64,000 nt of DNA, taken from contig JAGOOG010000010.1 of NCBI GenBank assembly GCA_017992605.1, positions 25,332 to 89,331 on the forward strand, read 5' to 3'. The stretch is from Deltaproteobacteria bacterium. GTDB taxonomy: Bacteria > Desulfobacterota > Desulfomonilia > UBA1062. Below, in pieces: positions 8,267-17,102 of the stretch (position 1 is its first letter; each line of letters begins with the position of its first letter). A program made the translations under genes and the position numbers. The notes under the pieces were generated by a model. That model worked only from the letters and a program-made list of their open reading frames with translations. It did not search any database and was not told the DNA's origin.

Positions 8267-8621
8267 GGATTGCAGCCTTGCGGGCCTTTTCTTCATCTTC
8301 CCGGAACCTGAGAAGACAGGTGTGCTTGAACCGCTCGACGAATCTGGGGTGTTCCATGTAGGCACGGTTGGTGCTGATGAAGGAATCCCTCAGGCCATGC
8401 GTCACCGTCTCCAGGTCCTTGCGGTGGACACCCGGCTTGTTGAGCACACGGGTGATGCCGAGACGCCCGCTCGGGCAATACTTGAGCAAATCGACATCCC
8501 CTTCGTCGAGGGCTGTGGAAAAGGTGATGGCCAGGTGGACCATGTACAGCTCTCCGGAGAGCAGCGTGGACTTGTCCTCCACCTCGATGAGAACGCCGTT
8601 GGCGAGTTCTATCCGTTCCAT
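8256..8621 (-). CDS. Hypothetical protein translationally coupled to mutS
   Basis: A 121-residue soluble protein that I do not recognise. It is acidic in the first half and ends in a Lys/Glu/Arg-rich helix. Cysteines occur at KYCPSGR and HTCLLRF without forming a zinc motif. AGGAGG lies immediately before the ATG at 8621, a very short spacing. It sits between fliR and mutS and overlaps mutS by 11 bases. It may belong to the flagellar operon's tail or form the head of the mutS unit. A weak promoter-like pair (TTGCTT, 15 bases, TATTAT at 8661-8635) precedes it. Confidence 0.7.
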   Translation of the reverse strand: MERIELANGVLIEVEDKSTLLSGELYMVHLAITFSTALDEGDVDLLKYCPSGRLGITRVLNKPGVHRKDLETVTHGLRDSFISTNRAYMEHPRFVERFKHTCLLRFREDEEKARKAAIHEK

Positions 8622-8776
8622 GTCCTCCTAAGGGATAATACGAGGCGGGCAGGAAAAGCAAGCCCATGTCGCTCCGTTCAGCACGGAGGCGGGTCATCCG
8701 ATGTCTCCGTCGGACTTTATCCAGGTCCCGGGAAAGACAAGGGGCTCAATTCACCTGTCATGGACTCGGTAGCGCT

Positions 8777-9559
8777 TCAATACAACGCCATGGACGATTT
8801 CATGAAGACCCATGCCCTCTCCAGGGAGCCTGTCATGAGCACGGGCATCATCCTGACGACCAGTGCGGCAAAGATGAGACCGACGGATATCGTGAGCGGG
8901 AAAGCCATGAGGAAGACATTCATCTGCGGGAGAGCCCTGGCTATTATGGCAAAGGAGACATTGACGAGCAGAAGGACCCCCACCACCGGCGCGGCCACCT
9001 TGACCCCGATGACGAACATCTGGCCCGCATAGGTTATCACGGACATGAGGAATCCCTTCTCGGCAAAACGGTCATTGACGGGCGCGATGGTGAAGGAGTC
9101 CACGAGGGCCTCTATGAGCAGGTGGTGCCCGCCGAAGGAAAAGAACAGAAGAAAAGCCGTCAGGTAGAGGAAGTTCGCGGTGACAGGCGCCGTGATCCCC
9201 GTCATGGGGTCCACGACATTGGCAATGGAGAAGCCCATCTGAAAGCCCATGAGCTCGCCTGCTATCTGGACGCCCGAGAAGATCACGTCGATGGCAACCC
9301 CCAGGGCAAGACCGATGAGCATCTGGTTGATCATGAAGGTGAGCAGCACGAGGACGTTCAGGTCATCAGGCATGATCTGCACCTTGGGGACGACAGGCAT
9401 GAGGACGAGGCTCAGGAAGAGCGCAATGAGCGCCGTGACCCTGCGGGGAACTATCTCGGCACTGAAGAACGGCACCACCGCGAAGATCACACCGATTCGT
9501 ATGAAGATCAGCAAGAACGAGAGAAAGTCGCTCCAGGCGAGGCTCAGAAGCTCGTTCAT
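8777..9559 (-). CDS. fliR: Flagellar type III export protein FliR
   Basis: A 260-residue inner membrane protein of the export gate that exports rod, hook and filament subunits. It has five or six hydrophobic helices and the family pattern at FQMGFSIANVVDPMTG, followed by the C-terminal membrane segments. The ATG at 9559 overlaps the fliQ stop by 4 bases (ATGA); reading further upstream in frame only enters fliQ. It is the last recognisable flagellar gene of the operon. flhB and flhA, which often follow fliR, are absent here and must be elsewhere. Confidence 0.95.
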   Translation of the reverse strand: MNELLSLAWSDFLSFLLIFIRIGVIFAVVPFFSAEIVPRRVTALIALFLSLVLMPVVPKVQIMPDDLNVLVLLTFMINQMLIGLALGVAIDVIFSGVQIAGELMGFQMGFSIANVVDPMTGITAPVTANFLYLTAFLLFFSFGGHHLLIEALVDSFTIAPVNDRFAEKGFLMSVITYAGQMFVIGVKVAAPVVGVLLLVNVSFAIIARALPQMNVFLMAFPLTISVGLIFAALVVRMMPVLMTGSLERAWVFMKSSMALY

Positions 9560-9825
9560 CGGATGAGCGTCGGTATGCTGGCAAAGAGGTTGGCGGTGTA
9601 CGTGGTGAGCTTTTCTATGATCCAGGGCAATGTCACGAGCAGTGCCAGGAAAACGACGACGATCTTGGGGACGAAGGTGAGCGTCATCTCCTGGATCTGT
9701 GTGACGGCTGAGAATACGCTGATGGCGAGGCCGACGAGCAGTCCCATTATGAGCATGGGGGCCCCGACTATAAGGGTGATCTTTATGGCCTCGGCCATCA
9801 TGGTGGTAACGGTTTCCGGCGTCAT
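9556..9825 (-). CDS. fliQ: Flagellar type III export protein FliQ
   Basis: An 89-residue export-gate subunit with two long transmembrane helices, the normal length for the family. The N-terminal [15 protein letters not shown] and the central pattern [20 protein letters not shown] are typical. The ATG at 9825 overlaps the end of fliP by 4 bases and fliR overlaps its own end by 4, so fliP-fliQ-fliR translation is coupled. FliP, FliQ and FliR together form the helical export gate. Confidence 0.96.
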   Translation of the reverse strand: MTPETVTTMMAEAIKITLIVGAPMLIMGLLVGLAISVFSAVTQIQEMTLTFVPKIVVVFLALLVTLPWIIEKLTTYTANLFASIPTLIR

Positions 9826-10580
9826 CCGACAAACCCCCTTATGATTGACCCCACGAGCAGGTTCCATCCATCCACGAGCACGAAGAGCATGATCTTGAAC
9901 GGCAGCGAGATCATGACCGGCGGCAGCATCATCATGCCCATGGACAGGAGGATCGACGAGACCACCATGTCGATGATGAGGAAAGGAATGAACAGGATGA
10001 ACCCGATCTGGAATGCTGTCTTGAGCTCGCTGATCATGAACGCGGGTATAAGGGCCCGGGTTGGGACCTCCTCCTTGTTCCTGGGCTTTTCCTTGGCCAC
10101 GATCCCCATGAAGAGCTGGAGGTCGTTTTCCCTGGTCTGTTTGAACATGAATTCACGCAGCGGGCCTTCGGCGTTCGACAGGGCCTGAGAAAAGGTGATG
10201 TTCCCGTTCTTGTATGGGGCCAGGGCAAGTTCATTGACTTTGTCCAGGGTGGGAGACATGATGAAGAACGTCAAAAAAATGGCGAGCGCGGTCAACACCT
10301 GCATGGGTGGCATCTGCTGGGTCCCCAGTGCCTGCCGGAGAAAGCCCAGGACCACCACGACCCTGGTGAAGGCCGTGACCATGATGACGATAGAAGGGGC
10401 AAGTGCAAGGATCGTGAGTATGAACAGGACCTGGAGCGCACCGACGACCTCTTCGGGGTTGCTCGCCTCCTTGACACCGAGATTGACGCTCGGGATGGGG
10501 ATCCCTTCAGCGGCATGGAGCAGCGCCGGAATGAGGAATGCGGCGAGGATTGCCGTACCAATGACGTGAGCTCTTTTCAT
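9822..10580 (-). CDS. fliP: Flagellar type III export protein FliP
   Basis: A 252-residue export-gate protein. It begins with a cleavable signal peptide (about residues 1-23, ending LLHAAEG), as is usual for FliP. Membrane helices carry the conserved [20 protein letters not shown] segment. The periplasmic region with [14 protein letters not shown] and the C-terminal helices [20 protein letters not shown] are family hallmarks. It overlaps fliO upstream and fliQ downstream by 4 bases each. Confidence 0.97.
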   Translation of the reverse strand: MKRAHVIGTAILAAFLIPALLHAAEGIPIPSVNLGVKEASNPEEVVGALQVLFILTILALAPSIVIMVTAFTRVVVVLGFLRQALGTQQMPPMQVLTALAIFLTFFIMSPTLDKVNELALAPYKNGNITFSQALSNAEGPLREFMFKQTRENDLQLFMGIVAKEKPRNKEEVPTRALIPAFMISELKTAFQIGFILFIPFLIIDMVVSSILLSMGMMMLPPVMISLPFKIMLFVLVDGWNLLVGSIIRGFVG

Positions 10581-10954
10581 TGATGTGATCCCACAGGTTC
10601 AGCGAACTCGGACAGGGATTTTTCGAAATCGCCCTGTTCAATGTCTTTGAGCAGATTCACCGTATTGGCGGTTACCCCCAGGAGCAGCACCGACGTGCCG
10701 ACCCGGACCAGCGCCAGGGTCGCCTTGCTGCCGACTGATACCTGGCCCAGCACATCCAGGCCGAAGGTTTTCCTCGCACGCGCCACCGGCCCATAGCGCT
10801 TGATGACCCATGCGATCCCGAACATGAGGGCGATGACAAGCAGAAGCGAGAAGGCGGCTCTCAGGCCGGTACCGGCCATACCCCCCTCTGCCGCGAGGAG
10901 CTCTCCCGCATGCCCGAGCACGAGCACTGCCAACATCCAGGAAAATCGCTTCAT
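10577..10954 (-). CDS. fliO: Flagellar biosynthesis protein FliO
   Basis: A 125-residue bitopic membrane protein that assists FliP assembly. It has an N-terminal signal-like segment, a transmembrane helix near residues 33-52 ([20 protein letters not shown]) and a small cytoplasmic beta-domain ([19 protein letters not shown]). Sequence conservation in FliO is low; the call is strengthened by its exact position between fliN and fliP. The ATG at 10954 overlaps fliN by 4 bases. The frame is open well upstream, but that part is the fliN region in another frame. Confidence 0.9.
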   Translation of the reverse strand: MKRFSWMLAVLVLGHAGELLAAEGGMAGTGLRAAFSLLLVIALMFGIAWVIKRYGPVARARKTFGLDVLGQVSVGSKATLALVRVGTSVLLLGVTANTVNLLKDIEQGDFEKSLSEFAEPVGSHQ

Positions 10955-11445
10955 GCAAGCCTCTTCACCCTCTCGAGGGGGCTGACGATGTCCGTTATGC
11001 GGATGCCGAACTTCTCGCTGACCACCACCACCTCGCCCCGGGCGATGAGCTTGCTGTTGATGAGGATGTCCAGTGGTTCTCCGGCCAGCCTGTTCAATTC
11101 GATGACCGACCCCTGGCCGATCTGCAGAAGGTCGTTGATCAGCATCCTTGTCCTGCCCATCTCCACGGTCACCTCGAGGGGGATGTCGAGGATGAAGTCG
11201 AGGTCCTTGGACGGGCCTGCACCGAGCCTTGTCTCCTCGAGCTCGGTGAAGGTGGCCTTCTTCGCATCCTTCTCGAAGGGCTTGCCTCCGTCGATCTCCG
11301 CCCCCGACTCCAGGGCCTGGGCCCACTCCTCGGCCATCTTGTCCTGGTCGACGTCTGTCCCCTTCTTCTCTTCGCCGCTTCCGCCCATGAGCTTGTCGAT
11401 ATCGTCCTGGCTGAGCGTGCCGCCTGTCTTGTCGTCTAGTGCCAT
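10951..11445 (-). CDS. fliN: Flagellar motor switch protein FliN
   Basis: A 164-residue C-ring protein. The N-terminus carries LSQDDIDKLMGGSG, a CheY-binding-type peptide also found in FliM. A variable acidic linker follows. The C-terminal SpoA/FliMN domain (about residues 82-160) shows ILDIPLEVTVEMGRTRM and VIELNRLAGEPLDILIN. It is longer than the E. coli protein because of the extra N-terminal peptide and linker, an arrangement common outside the Enterobacteria. It starts 10 bases after fliM and overlaps fliO by 4. Confidence 0.96.
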   Translation of the reverse strand: MALDDKTGGTLSQDDIDKLMGGSGEEKKGTDVDQDKMAEEWAQALESGAEIDGGKPFEKDAKKATFTELEETRLGAGPSKDLDFILDIPLEVTVEMGRTRMLINDLLQIGQGSVIELNRLAGEPLDILINSKLIARGEVVVVSEKFGIRITDIVSPLERVKRLA

Positions 11446-11455
11446 AGCCTCCTCC

Positions 11456-12445
11456 TTAGTAGAGCTTCCTGTCGATCACGTTCATTATGTCTATCGCGAG
11501 GGTATCCTTTATCTTTCCCGGCCGTGCATGGAACTTGGGCAGGTTCTGCACGTTCACCACGAGCGGGTCGTTGATGTCCTTGTCCAGGAGCACCACGTTG
11601 CCCGGTTTCAACGATGCGAGATCCCGGGGCGAGATTGTGCTGCGACCGAGCTCCACACCCACATCCACGTACACGCCCATGAGCTCCTGCTTGAGCCGGC
11701 TCACCCAGGCCCCATCGACGCTCGCCTTCTCCTCGGAGTGGAAGGTCGCATAGAGCCTGTCCCGTATGGGTTCGATGAGCATGTACGGCAGGCACACCAT
11801 TATGTTGCCCGTCATCTCGTCCATCTCCACCTCGAACTGGACAACCACGATCACGTCCTCGTTGGGAATGATGCCGGCGAACTGGGGATTCATCTCGGAA
11901 CGGACATAGTGCAGCTCCAGTTCGTAGACGGGCTGCCACGCGTTCACCAGCTCCTTGATCGCCGAATGGACGACCTTGTGGAGCATGCGCTGCTCGATGG
12001 CCGTGAACTCCCTGCCCTCCACCTTCATGGTCCCGGCGCCGCGGCCCCCGAAGAAGCTGTCGATGAGGGCGAACACGAGTTTGGTCTCGACGATGACCAG
12101 CGCATTGCCCCGCAGCGGGTCCACACGGATGATGTGGATGCTCGATGGCACCGGCAGCGACCGCATGAAGTTTCCGAACTTGATGGTGTCCATGGAGACC
12201 GGGGTGATATCCACCATCTTCCTGAGCATGCTCGACAGCGTGTTCCGGAAGAAGCGTGCAAAGCGGTCGTGGATTGCGTCCAGCGAGGGCATCCTCCCCC
12301 GGACGACCTTGTCCTGGGCGGCAAAATCGAACCGCTGGAACTGTCCTTCCTCGGCCTGAGGCATGGCAGTCTCGGTGACGATCTCCCCGCCGACGACCCC
12401 TTTCAAGAGGGCATCAACTTCTTCCTGGGTCAGTATCTGTCCCAT
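11456..12445 (-). CDS. fliM: Flagellar motor switch protein FliM
   Basis: A 329-residue C-ring protein that binds phospho-CheY and sets rotation direction. The N-terminal LTQEEVDALLKGV is the CheY-binding helix. The middle CheC-like domain includes GGRGAGTMKVEGREFTAIEQ, where the conserved GG loop binds FliG. The C-terminal SpoA domain (about 255-325) includes VGVELGRSTISPRDLASLKPG. Length matches the family. It lies 9 bases downstream of fliL in the same operon. Confidence 0.97.
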   Translation of the reverse strand: MGQILTQEEVDALLKGVVGGEIVTETAMPQAEEGQFQRFDFAAQDKVVRGRMPSLDAIHDRFARFFRNTLSSMLRKMVDITPVSMDTIKFGNFMRSLPVPSSIHIIRVDPLRGNALVIVETKLVFALIDSFFGGRGAGTMKVEGREFTAIEQRMLHKVVHSAIKELVNAWQPVYELELHYVRSEMNPQFAGIIPNEDVIVVVQFEVEMDEMTGNIMVCLPYMLIEPIRDRLYATFHSEEKASVDGAWVSRLKQELMGVYVDVGVELGRSTISPRDLASLKPGNVVLLDKDINDPLVVNVQNLPKFHARPGKIKDTLAIDIMNVIDRKLY

Positions 12446-12454
12446 TTCATAACC

Positions 12455-13003
12455 TCACTGAACCACGAATTCCGTGAAATAAACCTGGGTCACCTGTCCC
12501 GAGGTCAGGTACCTGTTGACCGCGGAAACGATCTCGCGCTTGAGCATACGCTTGCCCGCCACCGTTGCTATGTCGTCAAAGGTCTTGTTCGAGAGTATCA
12601 TGAGGATCTCGTCGCGGATCTGGGGCAGCCTGCCGGTGATCTCCCCTTCCACGGCGTGGTTGTCCGTCTCGAGCTGAATGACCGCCTTGAGATAGCGCTG
12701 TCCCTGGGCATCAGCCAGGTTCACGATGAAAGGATCGAGCATCTTCATCGGACCGGCTGAACCCGCTCCCTCTCCGCCGTGTCCTTCGGAGCCTTTGGCC
12801 ACCGCCTGCTCCTGCCTCGCACCATGGCCCTCTTCTGAGCTCCCCGGTGCCTTCATCTTGGGGGCCAAGAGCAGGAAATAGCCTGCAGCAGCCCCGCCAA
12901 GGACGAGCACGACAGCGAGCACGATCACGACGAGCATCACCGGAAACTTCCTTTTCGGCTGTGCTGCCTGTTCCTTTTTTTCTTCCTTTTCCTCACCTGC
13001 CAT
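12455..13003 (-). CDS. fliL: Flagellar basal-body-associated protein FliL
   Basis: A 182-residue single-pass membrane protein. A charged cytoplasmic N-terminus (Lys/Glu-rich) precedes one transmembrane helix at about residues 20-48. A periplasmic stomatin-like FliL domain (about 85-182) contains DPFIVNLADAQGQRYLKAVIQLE, split here as DPFIVNL and RYLKAVIQLE. FliL rings surround the stator and support MotAB under load. It is placed between the second motB gene and fliM, consistent with that role. Confidence 0.94.
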   Translation of the reverse strand: MAGEEKEEKKEQAAQPKRKFPVMLVVIVLAVVLVLGGAAAGYFLLLAPKMKAPGSSEEGHGARQEQAVAKGSEGHGGEGAGSAGPMKMLDPFIVNLADAQGQRYLKAVIQLETDNHAVEGEITGRLPQIRDEILMILSNKTFDDIATVAGKRMLKREIVSAVNRYLTSGQVTQVYFTEFVVQ

Positions 13004-13012
13004 AGGGCCCTC

Positions 13013-13732
13013 CTAGATTCGGTCTTTCAACAGGATGATCTCCACCCGCCTGTTTTTCTGTCTGCCCGTCACGGTTTCATTCGTGGCAATGGGCTTGAGC
13101 TCTCCGTACCCGGCGACGCAGAACCTTCCGGGGGGCATGTCGAGACTGTAGACGAAGAAATCGGTTACCCGGATGGCCCGTTGCAGGGAAAGCGTCCAGT
13201 TGGAGCTCTCGCTCCCGACGTCATCAGTGTGGCCTTCGATGGATATGGTTACACTGGTGCCCCGGATGTTCTGCGCAATGGCCCCCAGTAAGGCACCGGC
13301 TGCCTTCTTCACCTCGGCCGAACCCTCGGCGAAGAGGACGTCCCCGGGTACCCGGATGGCGAGCCCTCGGTCCGTCTCGACGACCTCGAACAGGTCGAGC
13401 CCCCGGGGGGCAACCTGGCGGGTGACCTGGTCCCTCAGCGAGAGCATGATATTCCTCTGCAGACCCTCGCTGTCGAGCTCGATGATCCTGGGCTCGGGCT
13501 TGACAAGATTGTGCTGGACCTTGGTCTCATGTTCGTAAGGGAACTCGAGGGGGCCCGCCACGGATCTGAAGAACCCGAACGATTCCTGCAGGGTCTTGCT
13601 GTCCATGGAGCTCATGGCGATGATCATGACAAAGAAGGTGAGCAGCAGCGTGACCATGTCGGAAAACGTGGTCATCCAGCCCAGGCGATCGGGCAGTCTC
13701 ACGTAGACGGTGTTGATGTCTTTCTTTGCCAT
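13013..13732 (-). CDS. motB: Stator protein MotB (ion-binding copy)
   Basis: A 239-residue stator B subunit. The transmembrane helix, GWMTTFSDMVTLLLTFF, contains Asp25 in the place of the ion-carrying aspartate of MotB/PomB. A plug/linker region follows. A C-terminal OmpA-like peptidoglycan-binding domain (about 120-235) carries ISIEGHTDDVG and a final RRVEI. The ATG at 13732 shares its A with the stop codon of the preceding motB-like gene (TGATG). This is probably the functional ion channel partner of MotA. Confidence 0.94.
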   Translation of the reverse strand: MAKKDINTVYVRLPDRLGWMTTFSDMVTLLLTFFVMIIAMSSMDSKTLQESFGFFRSVAGPLEFPYEHETKVQHNLVKPEPRIIELDSEGLQRNIMLSLRDQVTRQVAPRGLDLFEVVETDRGLAIRVPGDVLFAEGSAEVKKAAGALLGAIAQNIRGTSVTISIEGHTDDVGSESSNWTLSLQRAIRVTDFFVYSLDMPPGRFCVAGYGELKPIATNETVTGRQKNRRVEIILLKDRI

Positions 13733-14523
13733 CACTGCTCTTCCAGTTCGAAGTTGAAGCCCTTGTAGAAGAAAATGGACCTTCTCCACTCCTGGCGTGA
13801 CTGTGTGACTTCATCGAGCCCGACATCGTCCGGCAGCTTGCCCACGATGGTTATCTCCACCCGCCTGTTCACTCTCCTGCCGTCTTCGGTTGCATTGCTC
13901 GCAATGGGCCTGCTCGAGCCCATGCCGTATGCCGTCAGCCTGCCGCCCGGGACGTCCCTCTGCTCGAGAAAGGCCAGGACGGCCAGCGCCCGTGCTGCGG
14001 ACAGGCCCCAGTTGGAGTTGAACGGGGGTGTTTCCACCGGGATCGAATCCGTGTGGCCGGTGATGACGACCGGGTTGTCGATCCGGTTCAGGATTCTCGC
14101 CACTGCGGAAAGCACCCTCGTGCTCTCCCTGCTGAACCCGTCGGTCTCGCCCTCGAAGAGGATGGACGACTTGATGGTTATCGTCACGCCGAGCTTCCCT
14201 TCACTCACTGCGATACTGCTGACGGCCCCGGTATTGTTCATGGTGTCCTGAATGTCCTTGAGGCTCATGGGCCCGCCCTGAACGGGTGGGCTCTGGGGCA
14301 GGAGATTCCGGGCATCTTCCGAAGAAAACGGACTCCTCCCCCCTGGCAGCACGCCGAAGCTCCCCAGTATCGACCCGATGGCAAGCCTCTGCCGCTTGCT
14401 GTCCACAATGCTCATGGACGCAAGGACCACGAAGAAGGTGAGCAGGATGAGAAACAGGGAGCAGTAGAGCATGATCAGGGTGTTCCTCGGAGGCTCGACA
14501 TAGACTACCTTCTTCCGTGCCAT
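13732..14523 (-). CDS. MotB-like stator protein lacking the channel aspartate
   Basis: A 263-residue MotB paralogue with the same plan: one N-terminal transmembrane helix (about 15-38) and a C-terminal OmpA domain (about 130-235; VITGHTDSIP, RRVEITIVG). Aligned through the shared LLTFF, Ser22 (LYCSLFLILLTFF) occupies the place of the ion-binding Asp25 of the neighbouring MotB, so this copy should not conduct ions by itself. It follows motA by 3 bases and overlaps the second motB by one. It may form a heteromeric stator with the other MotB or anchor the complex. That is inference. Confidence 0.88.
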   Translation of the reverse strand: MARKKVVYVEPPRNTLIMLYCSLFLILLTFFVVLASMSIVDSKRQRLAIGSILGSFGVLPGGRSPFSSEDARNLLPQSPPVQGGPMSLKDIQDTMNNTGAVSSIAVSEGKLGVTITIKSSILFEGETDGFSRESTRVLSAVARILNRIDNPVVITGHTDSIPVETPPFNSNWGLSAARALAVLAFLEQRDVPGGRLTAYGMGSSRPIASNATEDGRRVNRRVEITIVGKLPDDVGLDEVTQSRQEWRRSIFFYKGFNFELEEQ

Positions 14524-14526
14524 GCC

Positions 14527-15306
14527 CTACTCTCCTCTCGGCCGCCCCACCACCTGCTCGCGCATGGCCGGTGACAGGAACGAGTGGAGTTTGCGTTCCA
14601 CGATCCTCGGGTTGTCTCCCGCTGAGATGGACATGATACCCTCGATGATCATGCCCTTTTCCAGTGCCTCTTCCCGGGAGCGCATGGTGAGTTTGCCCGC
14701 CATGGGCAGGGCGATGAGATTCGCCATGACCGCTCCATAGAAGGTGGTTATGATGGCGACAGCCATGGCCGGCCCGATCGTCGACGGATCGGACATGGAC
14801 TGGAGCATCTGCACGAGACCGATGAGCGTACCGACCATGCCCATGGCCGGCGCAAAGGTGCCCATGGAGTTCAGGATGTCGGCCCCCCTGATGTGCCGCT
14901 GCTCGATGTGCTCGATCTCCGTCTCCAGGATCTCCCGGATGGCCTGGGGTTCGAGTCCATCGATGACGAGTTCCAGGCCCTGCCTGAAGAAGGGATCTCC
15001 GAGGTCCACGGCCGCGCTCTCCAGCGCCAGGATCCCCTCACGGCGCGCCCTCGAGGCGAAATCGACAAAGGTCGGTATGAGGCCCTGCGCCTCTCGATGC
15101 TGGGTAAAGAACACGTTCCTGATGACGCCGAATACGCCGAACACATCCCTCATGGGATAGTTGATGAAGATGATGCCGAAGGTGCCTCCGATCGTGATGA
15201 GCAGGCTGGGGATGTTCACGAACAGCGTCAGCGGTCCTCCTGCCACGATCCCCATGAGGACCAGCCCGAATGCCACCAGCACGCCGATAATCGTCGCAAG
15301 ATCCAT
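14527..15306 (-). CDS. motA: Stator protein MotA
   Basis: A 259-residue protein with four transmembrane helices that forms the ion-driven stator with MotB. The N-terminal pair is MDLATIIGVLVAFGLVLMGI and a segment around FVNIPSLLITIGGTFG. The large cytoplasmic loop carries charged residues for FliG contact. The third and fourth helices contain the conserved FAPAMGMVGTLIGLVQ and GAVMANLIALPMAGKL. It is the first gene of the operon, 38 bases from a predicted sigma-54 transcript start. Confidence 0.96.
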   Translation of the reverse strand: MDLATIIGVLVAFGLVLMGIVAGGPLTLFVNIPSLLITIGGTFGIIFINYPMRDVFGVFGVIRNVFFTQHREAQGLIPTFVDFASRARREGILALESAAVDLGDPFFRQGLELVIDGLEPQAIREILETEIEHIEQRHIRGADILNSMGTFAPAMGMVGTLIGLVQMLQSMSDPSTIGPAMAVAIITTFYGAVMANLIALPMAGKLTMRSREEALEKGMIIEGIMSISAGDNPRIVERKLHSFLSPAMREQVVGRPRGE

Positions 15307-15354
15307 GAATGTACCCCTTGCTCCTCGCAGTTATGAAATCACGAACCAGTGAAA

Positions 15355-15370
15355 AGCAAGGGACATGCCA
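15355..15370 (-). promoter_or_regulatory. Sigma-54 (-24/-12) promoter of the motA-fliR operon
   Basis: Minus-strand TGGCATGTCCCTTGCT (15370-15355) fits TGGCAC-N5-TTGCW with the invariant GG and GC exactly 10 bases apart. The predicted transcript start is near 15344, about 38 bases before the motA ATG. The remaining intergenic bases (15307-15575) hold only this promoter and the flgE terminator hairpin. Confidence 0.8.
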
Positions 15371-15509
15371 CGAGATGGCTTGCTCGCAACCTATTGATAT
15401 TGTTGGTGAGTGGGTCGGCAGGAGGTAACCAGATCATGGTGCCATGGGTCATAAATTTGACGCCCTCGATCCCTGTGACCGAAAGGCGAGAGAGGTGGTC
15501 AACCCGTTT

Positions 15510-15544
15510 CCGGGCCCCTCCCCGTGTCAGGGAGCGGGGCCCGG
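15510..15544 (-). terminator. Strong hairpin terminator after flgE
   Basis: The 9-base arms CCGGGCCCC (15510-15518) and GGGGCCCGG (15536-15544) are perfect complements, and inner CTCCC/GGGAG pairs extend the stem. It begins 32 bases after the flgE stop. No U-run follows on the minus strand, so it may be a stabiliser or a Rho-assisted terminator. It insulates the two flagellar operons. Confidence 0.6.
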
Positions 15545-15575
15545 ATGAACGGGCTTCATCACGTGAGTATACCCG

Positions 15576-17081
15576 TTACCGCTTCAGGTTGATGAGCTCC
15601 TGGAGCATGCCGTCCACTGTGGTGATGATCCTCGAGTTGGCCTGGAAGCCACGTTCGGTGGTGATCATCTTGACGAACTCGGCTGCGATGTCCACGTTGG
15701 ACTGTTCCAGGGAGTTGGGGGCGATCCTCCCGAGGCCATTCTCACCGGGGTGGCCGGTGATGGCGTCGCCCGACTCGCGGGTCGCCGACCAGAGGTTACC
15801 GCCCACCTTGAACAGGGCCTGCTGATTGTTGAACTTGGCCAGGCCCACACGGTAGAGGTTGAGGATCTGGCCGTTGGAGTAGTGGCCGGTCATGATCCCG
15901 TCGGTGCCCACCGAGATGCTCTCCAGGAAGCCGGTGCCGTAACCGTTCTGGGTCTGGAAGACCGTGGTGGACGAGGATGCGTACTGGGTTGAGGTCAGGG
16001 CCTGGGGCTCCCAGGTTGAGGTGGGAAGCCCCCCACCGACAACGTCCGCCACCGTGGTTCCGCCGGCAGCCCAGGTGCCGTTGGTGCTTCGGGTCCCGAA
16101 CTCGGCCGAGACGACCTGGTCAACACCCGCCACGAACTGGGCCGTGAACTGCGGGTATCCGTCGGTGGAGAAGCTCGTGGCACGGGTCCAGGTGGCCGGG
16201 TCCGTGGGATCATTGCCGGAACCGTCGTACACGAATGCGCTCATGGCCTCCAGGGAACCGCTCTGGGCGTCATACGTCATGGTGCCGCGCATGAGCACCC
16301 CTTGGGCGGAGGTTCCTGCAAAGTCCGCCCTCATATCGTCGCTGGGATTGCAGGTAATGATGTATTCCCAGGAGTTTTCGAGGTCGATGGCACCGTCATC
16401 ATATTCACTGGTATCGCTCATCTTGTCATAAATGACGGTGATGTCATGGGAGTTGCCCAGGGCGTCATAGACCCTGATGGAGGTCTGGTAGCCGTAGGCC
16501 GCATCCCCGATGGGTTCGGTGGCAGTGGCGTCCCAGGCATCGAAGAGACTGTCCGAGTTGGAGGTGTCCTCGCTGTCCAGGTTCGTGACGGCCGTGACCG
16601 ATCCCGTGGGCTCGGGCGGCGAGGTGAAGGCGCTCAGGCGTATATCCTGCAGGGTTCCCACGTCGTTGCCGGTGTCGTCCAGGGCCCAGCCCCTGGCAAC
16701 GTACCCTTCAGGGTTGACGAAGAAGCCGTCCGCGTCGAACCTGAACTGACCGGCCCGGGTGAAGTATTCGGTCTCCGAGTCCTGGGGGGACACGATGAAG
16801 AAGCCGTTACCGCCGATGGCCAGATCGGTGGCCGATGAAGTGGATTCGAAGGAGCCCTGCTGGAACAGCGTGTCAATGGCGGACAGAGATGCCCCTCGGC
16901 CGATCTGAGCCGTACCTGCCGAGGTCGCGACCGACTGGGCCAGGACGTCCTGGAACGTGGTCCGGCTCGACTTGAAGCCGATGGTGTTCACGTTGGCGAT
17001 GTTGTCGCCGATGACGCTCATGGCGTTACCGTTGGTTGAAAGACCGCTGATACCCGAAAACAACGAACTGGATATACTCAT
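15576..17081 (-). CDS. flgE: Flagellar hook protein FlgE
   Basis: A 501-residue axial protein that polymerises into the hook. The N-terminus (SLFSGISGLSTNGNAMSVIG, then NIANVNTIGFKSS) is the conserved coiled-coil and rod/hook signature. The C-terminal region (QSNVDIAAEFVKMITTERGF, then QANSRIITT) is the matching D0 helix. The central variable domains are acidic and Ser/Thr/Gly-rich. It is exported through the FliP/Q/R gate without a signal peptide. It lies 21 bases downstream of flgD, the hook-cap gene. Confidence 0.96.
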   Translation of the reverse strand: MSISSSLFSGISGLSTNGNAMSVIGDNIANVNTIGFKSSRTTFQDVLAQSVATSAGTAQIGRGASLSAIDTLFQQGSFESTSSATDLAIGGNGFFIVSPQDSETEYFTRAGQFRFDADGFFVNPEGYVARGWALDDTGNDVGTLQDIRLSAFTSPPEPTGSVTAVTNLDSEDTSNSDSLFDAWDATATEPIGDAAYGYQTSIRVYDALGNSHDITVIYDKMSDTSEYDDGAIDLENSWEYIITCNPSDDMRADFAGTSAQGVLMRGTMTYDAQSGSLEAMSAFVYDGSGNDPTDPATWTRATSFSTDGYPQFTAQFVAGVDQVVSAEFGTRSTNGTWAAGGTTVADVVGGGLPTSTWEPQALTSTQYASSSTTVFQTQNGYGTGFLESISVGTDGIMTGHYSNGQILNLYRVGLAKFNNQQALFKVGGNLWSATRESGDAITGHPGENGLGRIAPNSLEQSNVDIAAEFVKMITTERGFQANSRIITTVDGMLQELINLKR

Positions 17082-17102
17082 ATATGCCTCCTTTTCTCCT
17101 AT

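Noticed and set aside
8622..8776. Sigma-54 site in the fliR-mutS gap
   Set aside because: Candidate GG and GC pairs are not 10 bases apart.
10910..12760. 616-codon open frame on the plus strand
   Set aside because: It is antisense to fliN, fliM and fliL, which have complete family motifs; the frame is open only because of high G+C third positions.
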